From Cyclobacteriaceae bacterium (GTDB lineage Bacteria > Bacteroidota > Bacteroidia > Cytophagales > Cyclobacteriaceae): a stretch of DNA of 64,000 nt. Numbering within the stretch: the stretch's first letter is position 1; every line of letters begins with the position of its first letter. A program made the position numbers and the translations under genes. This document shows, one piece after another, positions 55,830-63,426 of this stretch. The DNA lies in assembly GCA_016787725.1 (NCBI GenBank), contig JAEUTZ010000004.1, positions 186,001 to 250,000 on the forward strand, in the 5' to 3' direction. The notes below the pieces were generated by a model. The model was not told the origin of the DNA. It saw only the letters and a program-made list of their open reading frames with translations, and did not search any database.

Positions 55830-56482
55830 CCAATAAGAAGCGGGGATAACAGTTTTCGCTCGGGGATCAAACAAAAAAGCAACAGCAATCCAGAGCAGCG
55901 TTGGTTTGAGGGCGGAAGCGAAGGATCCCCCAATAAGAAACCAGATAACGTGCTTCGACCGAGGGGATTCTTCGCTCCATTCCGTTTCTTTCTTCAACAA
56001 TTCCTTACTAGTAAAGAACCTTTTCATCCACCAAGCGCAGCCACGATCCGCTCTGAATTGCTTTCAATATTTTTAGTAGACTCCGAAAAAAAGCAACCGC
56101 AATCCAGAGCAGCGGAGCAAGTGGGTTGGGGCGAAGGATCCCCCATAAAGAAGAGAGATAACGTGCTTCGCTCAAGGGGATTCTCCGCCAGTAGTCGGAC
56201 CAGCTGCTCCATTCCGTTTCTTTCTTCAACAATCCCTTACTCATAAAGAACCCTTTCATCCACCAAGCGCAGCCACGATCCGCTCTGAATTGCTTTCAAT
56301 TATTATTGTTATAAAAAGCAACCGCAATCCAGTCCAAGGGACTCCTTTGGAGAGCTTGGGTGGGGCTGAGCGGAGCGGGCGAAGGATCCCCCAATAAGAA
56401 GCGGGATAACAGTCTTCGCTCAAGGGGATTCTTCTCTGCCAGCTGGCGGAGAAGAATTGCTTTCAATATTTTGAGTAGACTC
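55830..56482. repeat. Degenerate multi-copy repeat block (no gene)
   Basis: The 862-base gap 55688-56549 contains no convincing gene. It holds at least three imperfect copies (about 55872-56080, 56089-56310, 56313-56482) and a partial one (55830-55866). Shared segments: AAAAAGCAACCGCAATCCAG at each start, GCGAAGGATCCCCCAATAAGAA, AAGGGGATTCT, CATTCCGTTTCTTTCTTCAA, and in copies 1 and 2 a 40+ base identical tail from CATCCACCAAGCGCAGCC to GAATTGCTTTCAAT. Open frames inside are products of the repeats. Confidence 0.8.
56428..56457. repeat. 30-bp near-perfect palindrome in the third repeat copy
   Basis: ATTCTTCTC-T-GCCAGCTGGC-G-GAGAAGAAT: one mismatched pair in a 30-base palindrome. Copy 2 of the block carries CCGCCAGTAGTCGGACCAGC at this place and copy 1 has nothing, so this looks like a separate small element inserted into the repeat. 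Confidence 0.75.
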
Positions 56483-56547
56483 AAGCTTTAAGCTTAAAAG
56501 CTTTAAGCTTTCCGCTTTAAACTTTAAACTTTCTACTTTAAACTTTC
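56482..56547. repeat. AAGCTTTAAGCTT/ACTTTAAACTTT word-like repeat
   Basis: A continuous run of CTTTAAGCTT and CTTTAAACTT units directly after the response-regulator stop codon. Same family as the repeats at 47.4, 53.9 and 59.8 kb; several units are self-complementary. Confidence 0.75.
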
Positions 56548-56549
56548 CC

Positions 56550-57182
56550 TCACAACTTAACTATCCCTCTCCTCACTGCCTCCAGCGCCAGCCCCGTACG
56601 ACTGCCCACATTGAACTTCTCAAACAAACTCTCGCGATAGCCATCCACCGTGCGTTCACTCACTTTCATGCGCCCGGCAATCTGCCGGTAGGTAAGGTCG
56701 CTGCAGGCCCACTGCAAAAACTCGCGCTCTTTGTCCGTGAGCGTAGCCGCCACCGGGTTCAGCATCAGCGTGGCCAGGTTGTTTTGTTTCAGGTCGGAGT
56801 TATAGTAGTTCTTGTGATACACTTCCGTCAGCGCCTGCTCCAGCACCTCAGGGGTGATGTCTTTTAATAAATACGAACAACAGCCGGCCCGGATCATCTC
56901 CAGCACAATCGTCTCCTGGTCATTCATCGACAACGCCACCAGCTTCATGGCCGGATACTGCTGCCGCAACCACCGCGCGGTGTCGCGCCCATTCAGCACC
57001 GGCATCTCCACATCCAGCAACATGATCTGGGGGATCACCGTTTGCCCATTCAGTTTCTCTTGTAAATCTTTTCCATTTTCAGCATCCACCACCACCTCAA
57101 AGCCCACAAAGCTCTGCACCATCATCGACAGCGCTTTGCGAAACAGGTGATGATCATCCACAAGGCCTACCGCAATCTTCAT
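56550..57182 (-). CDS. NarL/LuxR-family response regulator
   Basis: 210 residues from the ATG at 57182 (an ATG at 57188 overlaps the kinase stop as ATGA and is equally possible). The receiver domain has the acidic pocket VDDHH at 8-12, the phosphorylation site D57 in MLLDVEMPVLNG and the conserved Lys in YLLKDI. The C-terminal LuxR-type HTH covers ~145-205 (LTDKEREFLQWACSDLTYRQIAGRMKVSERTVDGYRESLFEK, core SERTVDGYR). It is the DNA-binding output of the kinase encoded next to it and may bind the palindromes at 58870-58925. Confidence 0.93.
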   Translation of the reverse strand: MKIAVGLVDDHHLFRKALSMMVQSFVGFEVVVDAENGKDLQEKLNGQTVIPQIMLLDVEMPVLNGRDTARWLRQQYPAMKLVALSMNDQETIVLEMIRAGCCSYLLKDITPEVLEQALTEVYHKNYYNSDLKQNNLATLMLNPVAATLTDKEREFLQWACSDLTYRQIAGRMKVSERTVDGYRESLFEKFNVGSRTGLALEAVRRGIVKL

Positions 57183-57184
57183 GG

Positions 57185-57946
57185 TCATCCGGTTATGGGG
57201 ATCTGAATCAGTACGACTGTGCCGGGGTGGCCGGCCTTCCATTGCACGGTGCCCCCCAACAGGGCCGTGCGCAACTTGATGTTGGTGATGCCAAACCCCT
57301 GCCGGGCCGGGTCCTGGAGGTCAAACCCTTTGCCATCATCGGTGATGTCAATGTGCAGGTGGCCATTCACCATTCGTAAAGTGATATGGATATGGCTCGG
57401 CTCGCCATGCTTCAATGCATTTTGAAAGGCTTCCTGTACGATGCGATACAGCACCAGTTGCCGGTCTTTGGGCATCGTCAGCGGAACCTGCTCCACCGTC
57501 ATGCGGATTTTGTTCGAGGCGTTGATGCGCTTCACTTCCGCTTCCAGGTTTTCCGTGAAGCTGAACTGCTCCAGCCACTCGTTGTTCAGCGACTTGCTCA
57601 GGCTGCGCAGCTCCTGGATGGCCAATGCCAACGTGTCGGCAGCCGTTTGCAGCGTGTCGGGTTGAGGCGCGCGTTGGGCCACCCCGATCAGCAACTTGCT
57701 GCTGTTCAGCAGCTGGCCGATGTTGTCGTGAATTTCCCGGCTTACCGTGTTGAGTGTGTACTCCTGCGTTTCGATGCGCGTCTTCAACAACTCTTCGCTG
57801 TACTGGTTCTGCAATTGCTGCTTTTCAAACTGGTACCGCAGTTGCCGTTTCTGGTACACGAGCAGCAACGATATAATGCCCACCGCCACCAGCAACAGAA
57901 AGACGCTGGCTATGACGATGATGTAAATTTCCTGCGCGAGATCCAT
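57185..57946 (-). CDS. Sensor histidine kinase (HisKA_3, NarX/DesK type)
   Basis: 253 residues. One membrane helix at about 9-30, then a coiled-coil linker. The phosphoacceptor is H73 in SREIHDNIGQLLNSSK. The ATPase domain has the N box in FQNALKHGEPSHI and the G boxes DDGKGFDL and GFGITNIK. There is no sensory domain of its own; the multi-pass protein encoded immediately upstream, overlapping by 37 bases, is the likely sensor. It hands phosphate to the regulator whose gene overlaps its stop. Confidence 0.92.
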   Translation of the reverse strand: MDLAQEIYIIVIASVFLLLVAVGIISLLLVYQKRQLRYQFEKQQLQNQYSEELLKTRIETQEYTLNTVSREIHDNIGQLLNSSKLLIGVAQRAPQPDTLQTAADTLALAIQELRSLSKSLNNEWLEQFSFTENLEAEVKRINASNKIRMTVEQVPLTMPKDRQLVLYRIVQEAFQNALKHGEPSHIHITLRMVNGHLHIDITDDGKGFDLQDPARQGFGITNIKLRTALLGGTVQWKAGHPGTVVLIQIPITG

Positions 57947-58620
57947 GCGGTGCCGTAAGCAGTAATGAGGCCTCCTAAAAATAAGATAACATTATGTACG
58001 ATCCACAGGTATGTAAGAATTATACCGATTTCATTCGCGTTGTCAGCGGCCAGCATCTTGTACGTAAAGTAGTTGTACGTTAAAAAGATGGCAAAGCTGC
58101 CCAGGTGATAAAACAACAACACACAGCTGAACCAGAACTCAAAATTCATCGACAACCGCTCGGTAATGTTTTGCAACAACTGAAGCAAATGCAGGAAAAT
58201 CAGAATTACGATGCCCAGCGATACGAGCGTATACCCGATGCTGTCGAAGTAGGGCTGGTGGCCCACCACCGAGTTCATTATATAATAGAGTGCGGTGCCC
58301 GCACTTACCCCCGCGGCAATCACTTTCTTCCAGGGGCGCTGCATCAGCAAAAAATAATACCCGCCTACAAACACCCCCGTGAGCAGGTACAGCATGTTGT
58401 AGAAGTGGGTGTTTACTTCCTGCGATTTGAAGCCGATGGACACGCGGGCCATCAGGGCCGTGGCTAGTCCGTAATACACGCACAGCCACACGATGGGTCG
58501 TCTGCGATCTACCTTGCGCGCATAATACAACAGCGCCCCAAAGTACAAACCAAAGGCAACGGGCTCCAGGTACGTTGAAAAGTAGATTTTCACTGCTCTC
58601 CACACGGGGGCCGGGGGCAC
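57910..58620 (-). CDS. Multi-pass membrane protein, probable sensory partner of the kinase
   Basis: 236 residues with about seven hydrophobic helices (LEPVAFGLYFGALLYYA; IVWLCVYYGLATAL; YNMLYLLTGVFVGGYYFLL; VIAAGVSAGTALYYIM; GYTLVSLGIVILIFLHLLQLL; FWFSCVLLFYHLGSFAIFL; LTYLWIVHNVILFLGGLI). No family is recognised. It is translationally coupled to the histidine kinase (37-base overlap), and the kinase lacks a sensor, so a joint signalling role is inferred. Confidence 0.75.
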   Translation of the reverse strand: MPPAPVWRAVKIYFSTYLEPVAFGLYFGALLYYARKVDRRRPIVWLCVYYGLATALMARVSIGFKSQEVNTHFYNMLYLLTGVFVGGYYFLLMQRPWKKVIAAGVSAGTALYYIMNSVVGHQPYFDSIGYTLVSLGIVILIFLHLLQLLQNITERLSMNFEFWFSCVLLFYHLGSFAIFLTYNYFTYKMLAADNANEIGIILTYLWIVHNVILFLGGLITAYGTAWISRRKFTSSS

Positions 58621-58814
58621 CCTTCAATTTCAAACTGGGTGGCTTGCGAACTTCCTTGCGGTCCACGGGCAATGATCTTCAACGCTCCGCGCTTCTCCGT
58701 GCCCACCAGCACTTCTTCAATACTCACCACACACACTACCTGGCCGGGCTTCGTGTCCAGCAGCCGCTGCATGTCTGCCGGGTTGAAAAAAAAGGTAAAG
58801 GCTTCAACAGTCAT
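58590..58814 (-). CDS. Small conserved-looking protein at the head of the two-component operon
   Basis: 74 residues from the ATG at 58814, chosen because the operator-like palindromes occupy the DNA just upstream. The sequence is a compact alpha/beta mix (AFTFFFNPADMQRLLDTKPG; VVCVVSIEEVLVGTEKRGALKIIA; core VVCVVSIEEV) and ends in a Cys-Pro-rich tail (GCPRPPCGEQ). No family recognised. It overlaps the membrane protein start by 31 bases, so the operon reads small protein - membrane protein - kinase - regulator. Confidence 0.55.
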   Translation of the reverse strand: MTVEAFTFFFNPADMQRLLDTKPGQVVCVVSIEEVLVGTEKRGALKIIARGPQGSSQATQFEIEGCPRPPCGEQ

Positions 58815-58869
58815 AAGGGGTTTTGGTTGATCCGGTTCAAAGATCACCATTTCCCCGGGCTTTGGGTAC

Positions 58870-58925
58870 GGGAAAAATCCCAACCCGCAGGGGAAATTTC
58901 CCGGACTGGAACCGGGGAAATTCCC
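58870..58925. promoter_or_regulatory. Three phased palindromes in a divergent promoter region
   Basis: Sites: GGGAAAAATCCC (58870-58881), GGGAAATTTCCC (58891-58902, perfect) and GGGAAATTCCC (58915-58925, perfect). Centres are 21 and 23.5 bases apart, about two helical turns, so dimers would sit on one face. They lie in the 146-base gap between the small-protein/kinase operon and the two helical-protein genes. A candidate operator for the adjacent NarL-type regulator. Confidence 0.7.
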
Positions 58926-58960
58926 GTTGTACACCCAGCCGCGGTACAGCACCTTCGGGT

Positions 58961-59416
58961 ATGAAAAAACTTCCTGTGGTTACTGAGGCGGTGGACAAGG
59001 GCGTGTCCATGGCGCTCGTCATCGATGTGCTGCGCGCCAGCCGCGAGCTCTACTATTTTTCAAAGGTGCTGTACCTGCAAGATGATACCGACCGGCACCA
59101 GCTCGCACACCTGCTTACGCAGATTGGCGGGATGGTGAAAACCTTATACGGGTCGTTGGTGGATGGCCACCTGCCCATGAACCTTACCCTTCGGCTGGAG
59201 CAACTCGGCTACGAACTGGACTACCGGCTCGAGCCGGTGCTGGGCCGCATGCGCGCACAAACGCTGGCCGACAAATTCAATCAATCCCACCGCGTGCGCC
59301 TGCTGCATCGCGAACTGGAAAGCGGCATGCTCGATGTGCGCGAGCTGGTGCTGCTCGATGAAGCCGCCAATCATTTATTGGAAACCGCCAACCGCCTGCG
59401 GGCCGAAGCGCTATGA
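58961..59416 (+). CDS. Helical protein of unknown function, paralogue 1
   Basis: 151 residues from the ATG at 58961; an open extension upstream runs through the palindromes and was rejected. All-helical and hydrophilic. IDVLRASRELYYFSKVL and TDRHQLAHLLTQIGGMVKTLYGSLVDG open it; it closes with LLDEAANHLLETANRLRAE. The central TDR-x-x-LA-x-LL...IGxxV pattern and the end recur in the next protein. No family recognised. GC content is visibly above that of the left half of the window. ATGA overlap with the next gene. Confidence 0.65.
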   Translation: MKKLPVVTEAVDKGVSMALVIDVLRASRELYYFSKVLYLQDDTDRHQLAHLLTQIGGMVKTLYGSLVDGHLPMNLTLRLEQLGYELDYRLEPVLGRMRAQTLADKFNQSHRVRLLHRELESGMLDVRELVLLDEAANHLLETANRLRAEAL

Positions 59417-59784
59417 TCCACGACATCTGGCACATCGGGCAGGCCGTGCGCAAAGCGGTAACAGAACTACACCAACGCAACACGATCGACCGCTTCCGGC
59501 TCGCCAACCTGCTTGAACACCTGGGCCATGTGCTGCTGCACACGCACGACCAACTAAACGCGGGCCTCGACCCGCATCCGGAAGACCGCATTCAATTATT
59601 AAGTGAAGAAGTGTATTTCAAGCTGGCGGTACTGGTAACGGAAACACCCGCCATGGCCCACGACCACCTGCTGCGCATGGGCCAGGGCCCCCTGCGCCTC
59701 ACCACCGACCCGCACGCGCTGCACCTGCTGCGCGAAGCCGCTCATGATTTTATTGAAAGCTCGAAGGAATTGCGGGGAAGTTAA
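59413..59784 (+). CDS. Helical protein of unknown function, paralogue 2
   Basis: 123 residues, starting in the ATGA shared with paralogue 1. IDRFRLANLLEHLGHVLLHTHDQLNAG matches TDRHQLAHLLTQIGGMVKTLYGSLVDG of the upstream protein, and HLLREAAHDFIESSKELR matches its C-terminus, so the pair is a tandem duplication. Coupled translation suggests they act together, perhaps as a heteromer. Function unknown; position next to a two-component system suggests they are its targets. Confidence 0.65.
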   Translation: MIHDIWHIGQAVRKAVTELHQRNTIDRFRLANLLEHLGHVLLHTHDQLNAGLDPHPEDRIQLLSEEVYFKLAVLVTETPAMAHDHLLRMGQGPLRLTTDPHALHLLREAAHDFIESSKELRGS

Positions 59785-59861
59785 AAGTTGAAAGTTTAAA
59801 GTAGAAAGCTAAAAAGCTGAAAGGGATGGAATCAGAAAATTGTCAATTATCAATTGTCAAT
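59781..59861. repeat. AAAGTTGAAAGTTTAAAG and TTGTCAATTATCAA word-like repeats
   Basis: Directly after the stop of the second helical gene: GTTGAAAGTTTAAAGTAGAA, then at 59836-59861 TTGTCAATTATCAATTGTCAATTCTC. The remaining gap to 60032 shows no gene and no clear promoter match. Confidence 0.65.
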
Positions 59862-60032
59862 TCTCAACGAATGCAGTGTGTATGTAAGACTTGTGTAATA
59901 AAAGGGAATTAAACTAACGCAAAAAAATTTGTGCCTGAAAATCCTTTTAGGGTAAGATAAAAGATCGGTAAATTCATTAACCCCAAAATCGAAGCATAAC
60001 CACCGAATCATTCATCAACAAACTCCAGTCAT

Positions 60033-60950
60033 ATGTCATTCATCCTCATCAAAGGTACGTTTCACATCCTGGGCAAGGAACCGGATGGAGACTCGGTTCG
60101 CTTTAAAGCAAACAACAAAGCACACTGGAAAAAGCTGACCACCGAAGACGGCAAGCCGGTAACCAAAGACATTACCAGCAAAGCAGACGGCACCGTACAA
60201 CTGCGCATCGAATCGATCGATGCACTGGAAACACACTACAAAGGCAAGAACCAACCCATGCGCCTGGCAAAACCGGCAACGATGAAAATCCTTTCGTTGT
60301 TGGGATTCAGAAATGTGCAACTGGGACCTTCCGGTAAAAAGGTGGTGGCCGTAGATAACGATGGCGTGCCCGGCTACATCCTCACGCGGTACATCGACAA
60401 CCCGCTCTACAGCCGGCCCGTGGCTTTTGTGTTCGCGGGCAGCAGCAGTTTACCGGATGGCAAGGACAACGTATTTCTCGATGTGCCCCTGCTGCGCAAG
60501 AGCATCAATTATAAAATGATGCAGTCGGGCCTGGTCTATCCGGTGTATTACAATACGTTGTTTTACGATTTGCGCAATGCGTTTACCAATGCCCTGCAGG
60601 GGGCCCGGCAAAAGCGCGAACACCTGTGGCACCGGCAACAAGGCGACTCTACCAACACCGGGTTCAAAGCGATTAAGATTGTGGACCTGGAGGACAAGGA
60701 AATTGTGTTTCCGAAACTGTTTCGCAGGCTGGCCGATTTTCACAGCGACAAGAAAATCACCTACACCAAATCGTTGAAGAATTTCAAGGACAAGTATTTA
60801 CCGCCCAAAGGCGATGTGGTGGAGATCATGCCGATTAACCATACCACCGATGCCCTCGATTACCTGATTGACGTGGTCAACGCCAGCACGCTGCGATTGA
60901 AGTACAAACCGGAAGAACTCAAGTTCTTCCAGCCACGGCCGAAAAAGTAA
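60033..60950 (+). CDS. SNase-like (thermonuclease-fold) protein
   Basis: 305 residues, no signal peptide. The N-terminal ~150 residues fit the staphylococcal nuclease OB-fold: ILGKEPDGDSVRFKAN supplies the calcium-type acidic residues, and VQLRIESIDALETH (about residues 56-69) keeps the spacing R-x-x-x-I-D-A-x-E of the catalytic RLxGIDAPE motif. A later arginine needed for catalysis is not assigned with certainty. The C-terminal half is helical and unknown. Cytosolic location differs from secreted thermonucleases. First of a four-gene unit, 13 bases before the oxygenase-like gene. Confidence 0.7.
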   Translation: MSFILIKGTFHILGKEPDGDSVRFKANNKAHWKKLTTEDGKPVTKDITSKADGTVQLRIESIDALETHYKGKNQPMRLAKPATMKILSLLGFRNVQLGPSGKKVVAVDNDGVPGYILTRYIDNPLYSRPVAFVFAGSSSLPDGKDNVFLDVPLLRKSINYKMMQSGLVYPVYYNTLFYDLRNAFTNALQGARQKREHLWHRQQGDSTNTGFKAIKIVDLEDKEIVFPKLFRRLADFHSDKKITYTKSLKNFKDKYLPPKGDVVEIMPINHTTDALDYLIDVVNASTLRLKYKPEELKFFQPRPKK

Positions 60951-60963
60951 AACACTTTCCATC

Positions 60964-61727
60964 ATGAATCGATTCCCAAACGAGTTTGAAGACCTGCTTA
61001 CCAGGAAGGGACGTAAAATACTCAGGCATGGTTTACCGGAATCACCATTTACAAACAAGCGCAAAACACCGGTAGTGGTGATTGATGGGATCATCAATGA
61101 ACGCCTGGCGCAGGATTGCATGAAACTCCTGAATCAGCATTTCAGTGCGCATCTTAAAACAATCGCAGGGCCCATAGATAAAGACGAGTTGCGCAACATG
61201 AAGGAGAATTATTCCGAGAAATTGGCCAAGACGCTGCGTATGCAAACACTGGAGATTGGCGGTCGCAGATCCAACTCCTTTCAGATAGCCACGCAATGCG
61301 GATTGATCCAGATGCTGAATTCGTCATCGCTAAAAGCCTTTGGCGAAGCTGTAACCGGAAGCACGTTTGGCACCCCGGAGAATAATCAAATCATCCTGTA
61401 CCGCCATGAAGATTATGTGAGTCCGCACAACGACCACCACCCCGAGAACCGGAAGTACGAAAGGGGTATTATGACATGCACCTCATGTTTTCTAACCGCC
61501 ACGTAGCGCATCAGTATTTGATTTACGAAAATCAGGGATTTCTAAACGGTGTGGCAGACATTGCGGGAACCGCAGCAATGGCTATTTATCGCCTGCCCTT
61601 TTGGCATTATACTACGCCTCTGATTGCAAAGCGAGGACAGGAACGAACAGCCATGCGCTGGCTGCTTCTCCGCTCATTTCAAATGAACAATAAACATCTC
61701 GGCAATGGCAAATACAACAAAAAATGA
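60964..61727 (+). pseudogene. 2-oxoglutarate/Fe(II) oxygenase-like gene split by a one-base frameshift
   Basis: The first frame runs 60964-61506 (180 codons) and the continuation 61476-61727. The break is at the G run 61463-61466: five Gs instead of four would give YERGYYDMHLMF and join the frames into one protein of about 254 residues. Across the join the oxygenase ligands are complete: H-N-D (HxD) in YVSPHNDHH, the distal His in PFWHYTTPL and the 2OG-binding Arg in GQERTAMRW. Unjoined, the product lacks the distal His and Arg. The 3' end overlaps the deaminase gene by 23 bases. Confidence 0.75.
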
Positions 61728-62709
61728 AATCCTGATTCAATACTGGGATAAGTCCGTATCAACATTAGCGACCCGGGCCGTCAATAAAATTTCGGAGCCC
61801 CAACAGGAACGCCACCGACTATACGCATTACTGGCCATGGCCGCCACCCACTATTTTTGGAATGGCGACAAGCGCGGGAAGAATGGCCGCTACCCGATGA
61901 ACGTACCAGTAACAGCCAATAGCTCAAAATACCTGAAGGGAGATTACCTGGGACACAACATCCTGGCGCTGGCGGTCGATTTTGATGGTCACATCATCGA
62001 CTTTGAAATGAACCATAACCTGATCTATAACAGTTCGGCTGAGCATGCCGAAGCCCGCCTCATTAAAAGAATTTTTAGTCTTGCTTCGTTGGCCGACACC
62101 TGGAAATTTGAAGTCTCCGGACACGACCAAAATGATTACAACACCTTTCGCGATGTCAGCATATACACCACCCTGGAATCCTGCTCGCAGTGTTCCGGGG
62201 TCATGGCCCTCGCTCAGGTAAAAGAGGTAATCTACCTGCAAACAGACAACGGCATGTATTTGATTGGAAATATATTAAGAAACTTAACGCAAGGCACCAA
62301 ACTGCAGGCGCCCAACCCGATTGACGGTACTGAAATCAGCCTTCCTTATTTTTCGCAATTGAATGAGGCCTTTGATGCATTCTGTAAAACGGTTTCCGAA
62401 TCAAAACCGTTCTTTATTCCCACTGATCCGAACGAGAAGGTGGATGCTTCCAAATCCGTTACCTCGTTTCTCTGTACAGAAAGTGCTTACCGGATCTTCG
62501 AAGCCGCAAAAGAAGAGCTCGGGAATTACCTCTCCGGAAAAACACCGCTTCGGTTTCCGGACTATCAGCCAAGCCGCAGCGTAACCAACTTGCACGGTAA
62601 GTCCATCACTACCGAATCGACCATGACCAACAAAGCGGTAATAAAGGAAATCGCTTCTTTCTATTCCTACATTCAAATTAATGGCAGACGGGCAACCCCA
62701 CACCGATAA
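61705..62709 (+). CDS. Zinc-dependent nucleoside/nucleic-acid deaminase-like protein
   Basis: 334 residues. The cytidine-deaminase-fold zinc site is present: H-A-E in SAEHAEARLIKRIF (about residue 114, proton-shuttling Glu) and the C-x-x-C in TLESCSQCSGVMALAQV near 151-157; the usual PCxxC has Ser before the first Cys. About 90 residues precede the domain and 130 follow, longer than free-nucleotide deaminases. Substrate (nucleotide, tRNA, DNA) cannot be told. It overlaps the oxygenase-like gene by 23 bases and precedes the membrane protein by 12. Confidence 0.82.
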   Translation: MANTTKNEILIQYWDKSVSTLATRAVNKISEPQQERHRLYALLAMAATHYFWNGDKRGKNGRYPMNVPVTANSSKYLKGDYLGHNILALAVDFDGHIIDFEMNHNLIYNSSAEHAEARLIKRIFSLASLADTWKFEVSGHDQNDYNTFRDVSIYTTLESCSQCSGVMALAQVKEVIYLQTDNGMYLIGNILRNLTQGTKLQAPNPIDGTEISLPYFSQLNEAFDAFCKTVSESKPFFIPTDPNEKVDASKSVTSFLCTESAYRIFEAAKEELGNYLSGKTPLRFPDYQPSRSVTNLHGKSITTESTMTNKAVIKEIASFYSYIQINGRRATPHR

Positions 62710-62721
62710 ACAAAATTCACC

Positions 62722-63411
62722 ATGTCCCTCAAAACCTACCTCACCACCCTCGCCACCGAGCGCAGCCCGGTGCCCGAGGTCATCTCGTTCCGCGCCACGC
62801 GCCAGGCCATTGGGTGGTTCGGCATGCTGCTGCCCTTGGCGCTCTCGTTCGGCAACTGGCTGTTGGGCAACTGTTGCGTGCTGCAGCCCTCCATCAGCCA
62901 CTACTATTATACCAACATGCGCGAGCTGTTCGTAGGCACACTGTGTGCGGTGGCGTTGTTCCTGTTTACCTACAAAGGCCACAGCAAGCTGGACAGCTAT
63001 GCCGCCAACGCAGCCGGGTTGTTTTGCCTGGGCATTGCCCTCTTTCCCACCGAGCTTGCGACTATTTCCTGCCAGGCACCGGTAGTCAGCATCTTTGCGA
63101 TCGACTGGCAATGGATCCTGCACTACATTAGTGCGGCCTTGTTCTTTTTGGTGTTGGCTTATATGAGCGGCTTTTTGTTTACCAAAAGCAACCTGCCGCC
63201 TGCGCAACAACCACTACGCAAGCGCCAACGCAACCGCCTCTATAAAGCCTGTGCGGCCATCATGGTAGGGTGTATTGTTGGGATCGGTGTGAACCACCTC
63301 TTTTTTGATCCGCAGCCCGAAAGCACGCTAACCTTCTGGCTCGAAGCATTGGCCCTCGTGGCCTTTGGCGTGAGTTGGTTAACGAAGGGGGAGGCGATGT
63401 TGGCGGATTGA
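62722..63411 (+). CDS. Multi-pass membrane protein of the deaminase cassette
   Basis: 229 residues with six or seven hydrophobic helices (AIGWFGMLLPLALSFGNWLL; ELFVGTLCAVALFLFTY; AANAAGLFCLGIALFP; WILHYISAALFFLVLAYMSGF; ACAAIMVGCIVGIGVNHLFF, core IMVGCIVGIGV; ALALVAFGVSWL). The loop motif PSISHYYYTNMRELFVG is characteristic of an uncharacterised family of small membrane proteins. Last gene of the four-gene unit; it could be its membrane effector or sensor. Confidence 0.75.
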   Translation: MSLKTYLTTLATERSPVPEVISFRATRQAIGWFGMLLPLALSFGNWLLGNCCVLQPSISHYYYTNMRELFVGTLCAVALFLFTYKGHSKLDSYAANAAGLFCLGIALFPTELATISCQAPVVSIFAIDWQWILHYISAALFFLVLAYMSGFLFTKSNLPPAQQPLRKRQRNRLYKACAAIMVGCIVGIGVNHLFFDPQPESTLTFWLEALALVAFGVSWLTKGEAMLAD

Positions 63412-63426
63412 GAAATAATTTCTTGG

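Noticed and set aside
55688-55933. N-terminal extension of the DUF885-like protein to 55933
   Set aside because: It reads through repeat-like intergenic DNA, and the internal ATG at 55687 gives a clean lipoprotein signal.
55776-56484. Short minus-strand frames encoding KKETEWS- and LLKILKAI-like peptides
   Set aside because: They recur because the DNA repeats recur, differ in start and end, and have no independent support as genes.
58823-58960. 46-codon upstream extension of the first helical protein
   Set aside because: It would translate through the palindromic operator region and is rich in Arg, Pro and Gly; the ATG at 58961 is better.
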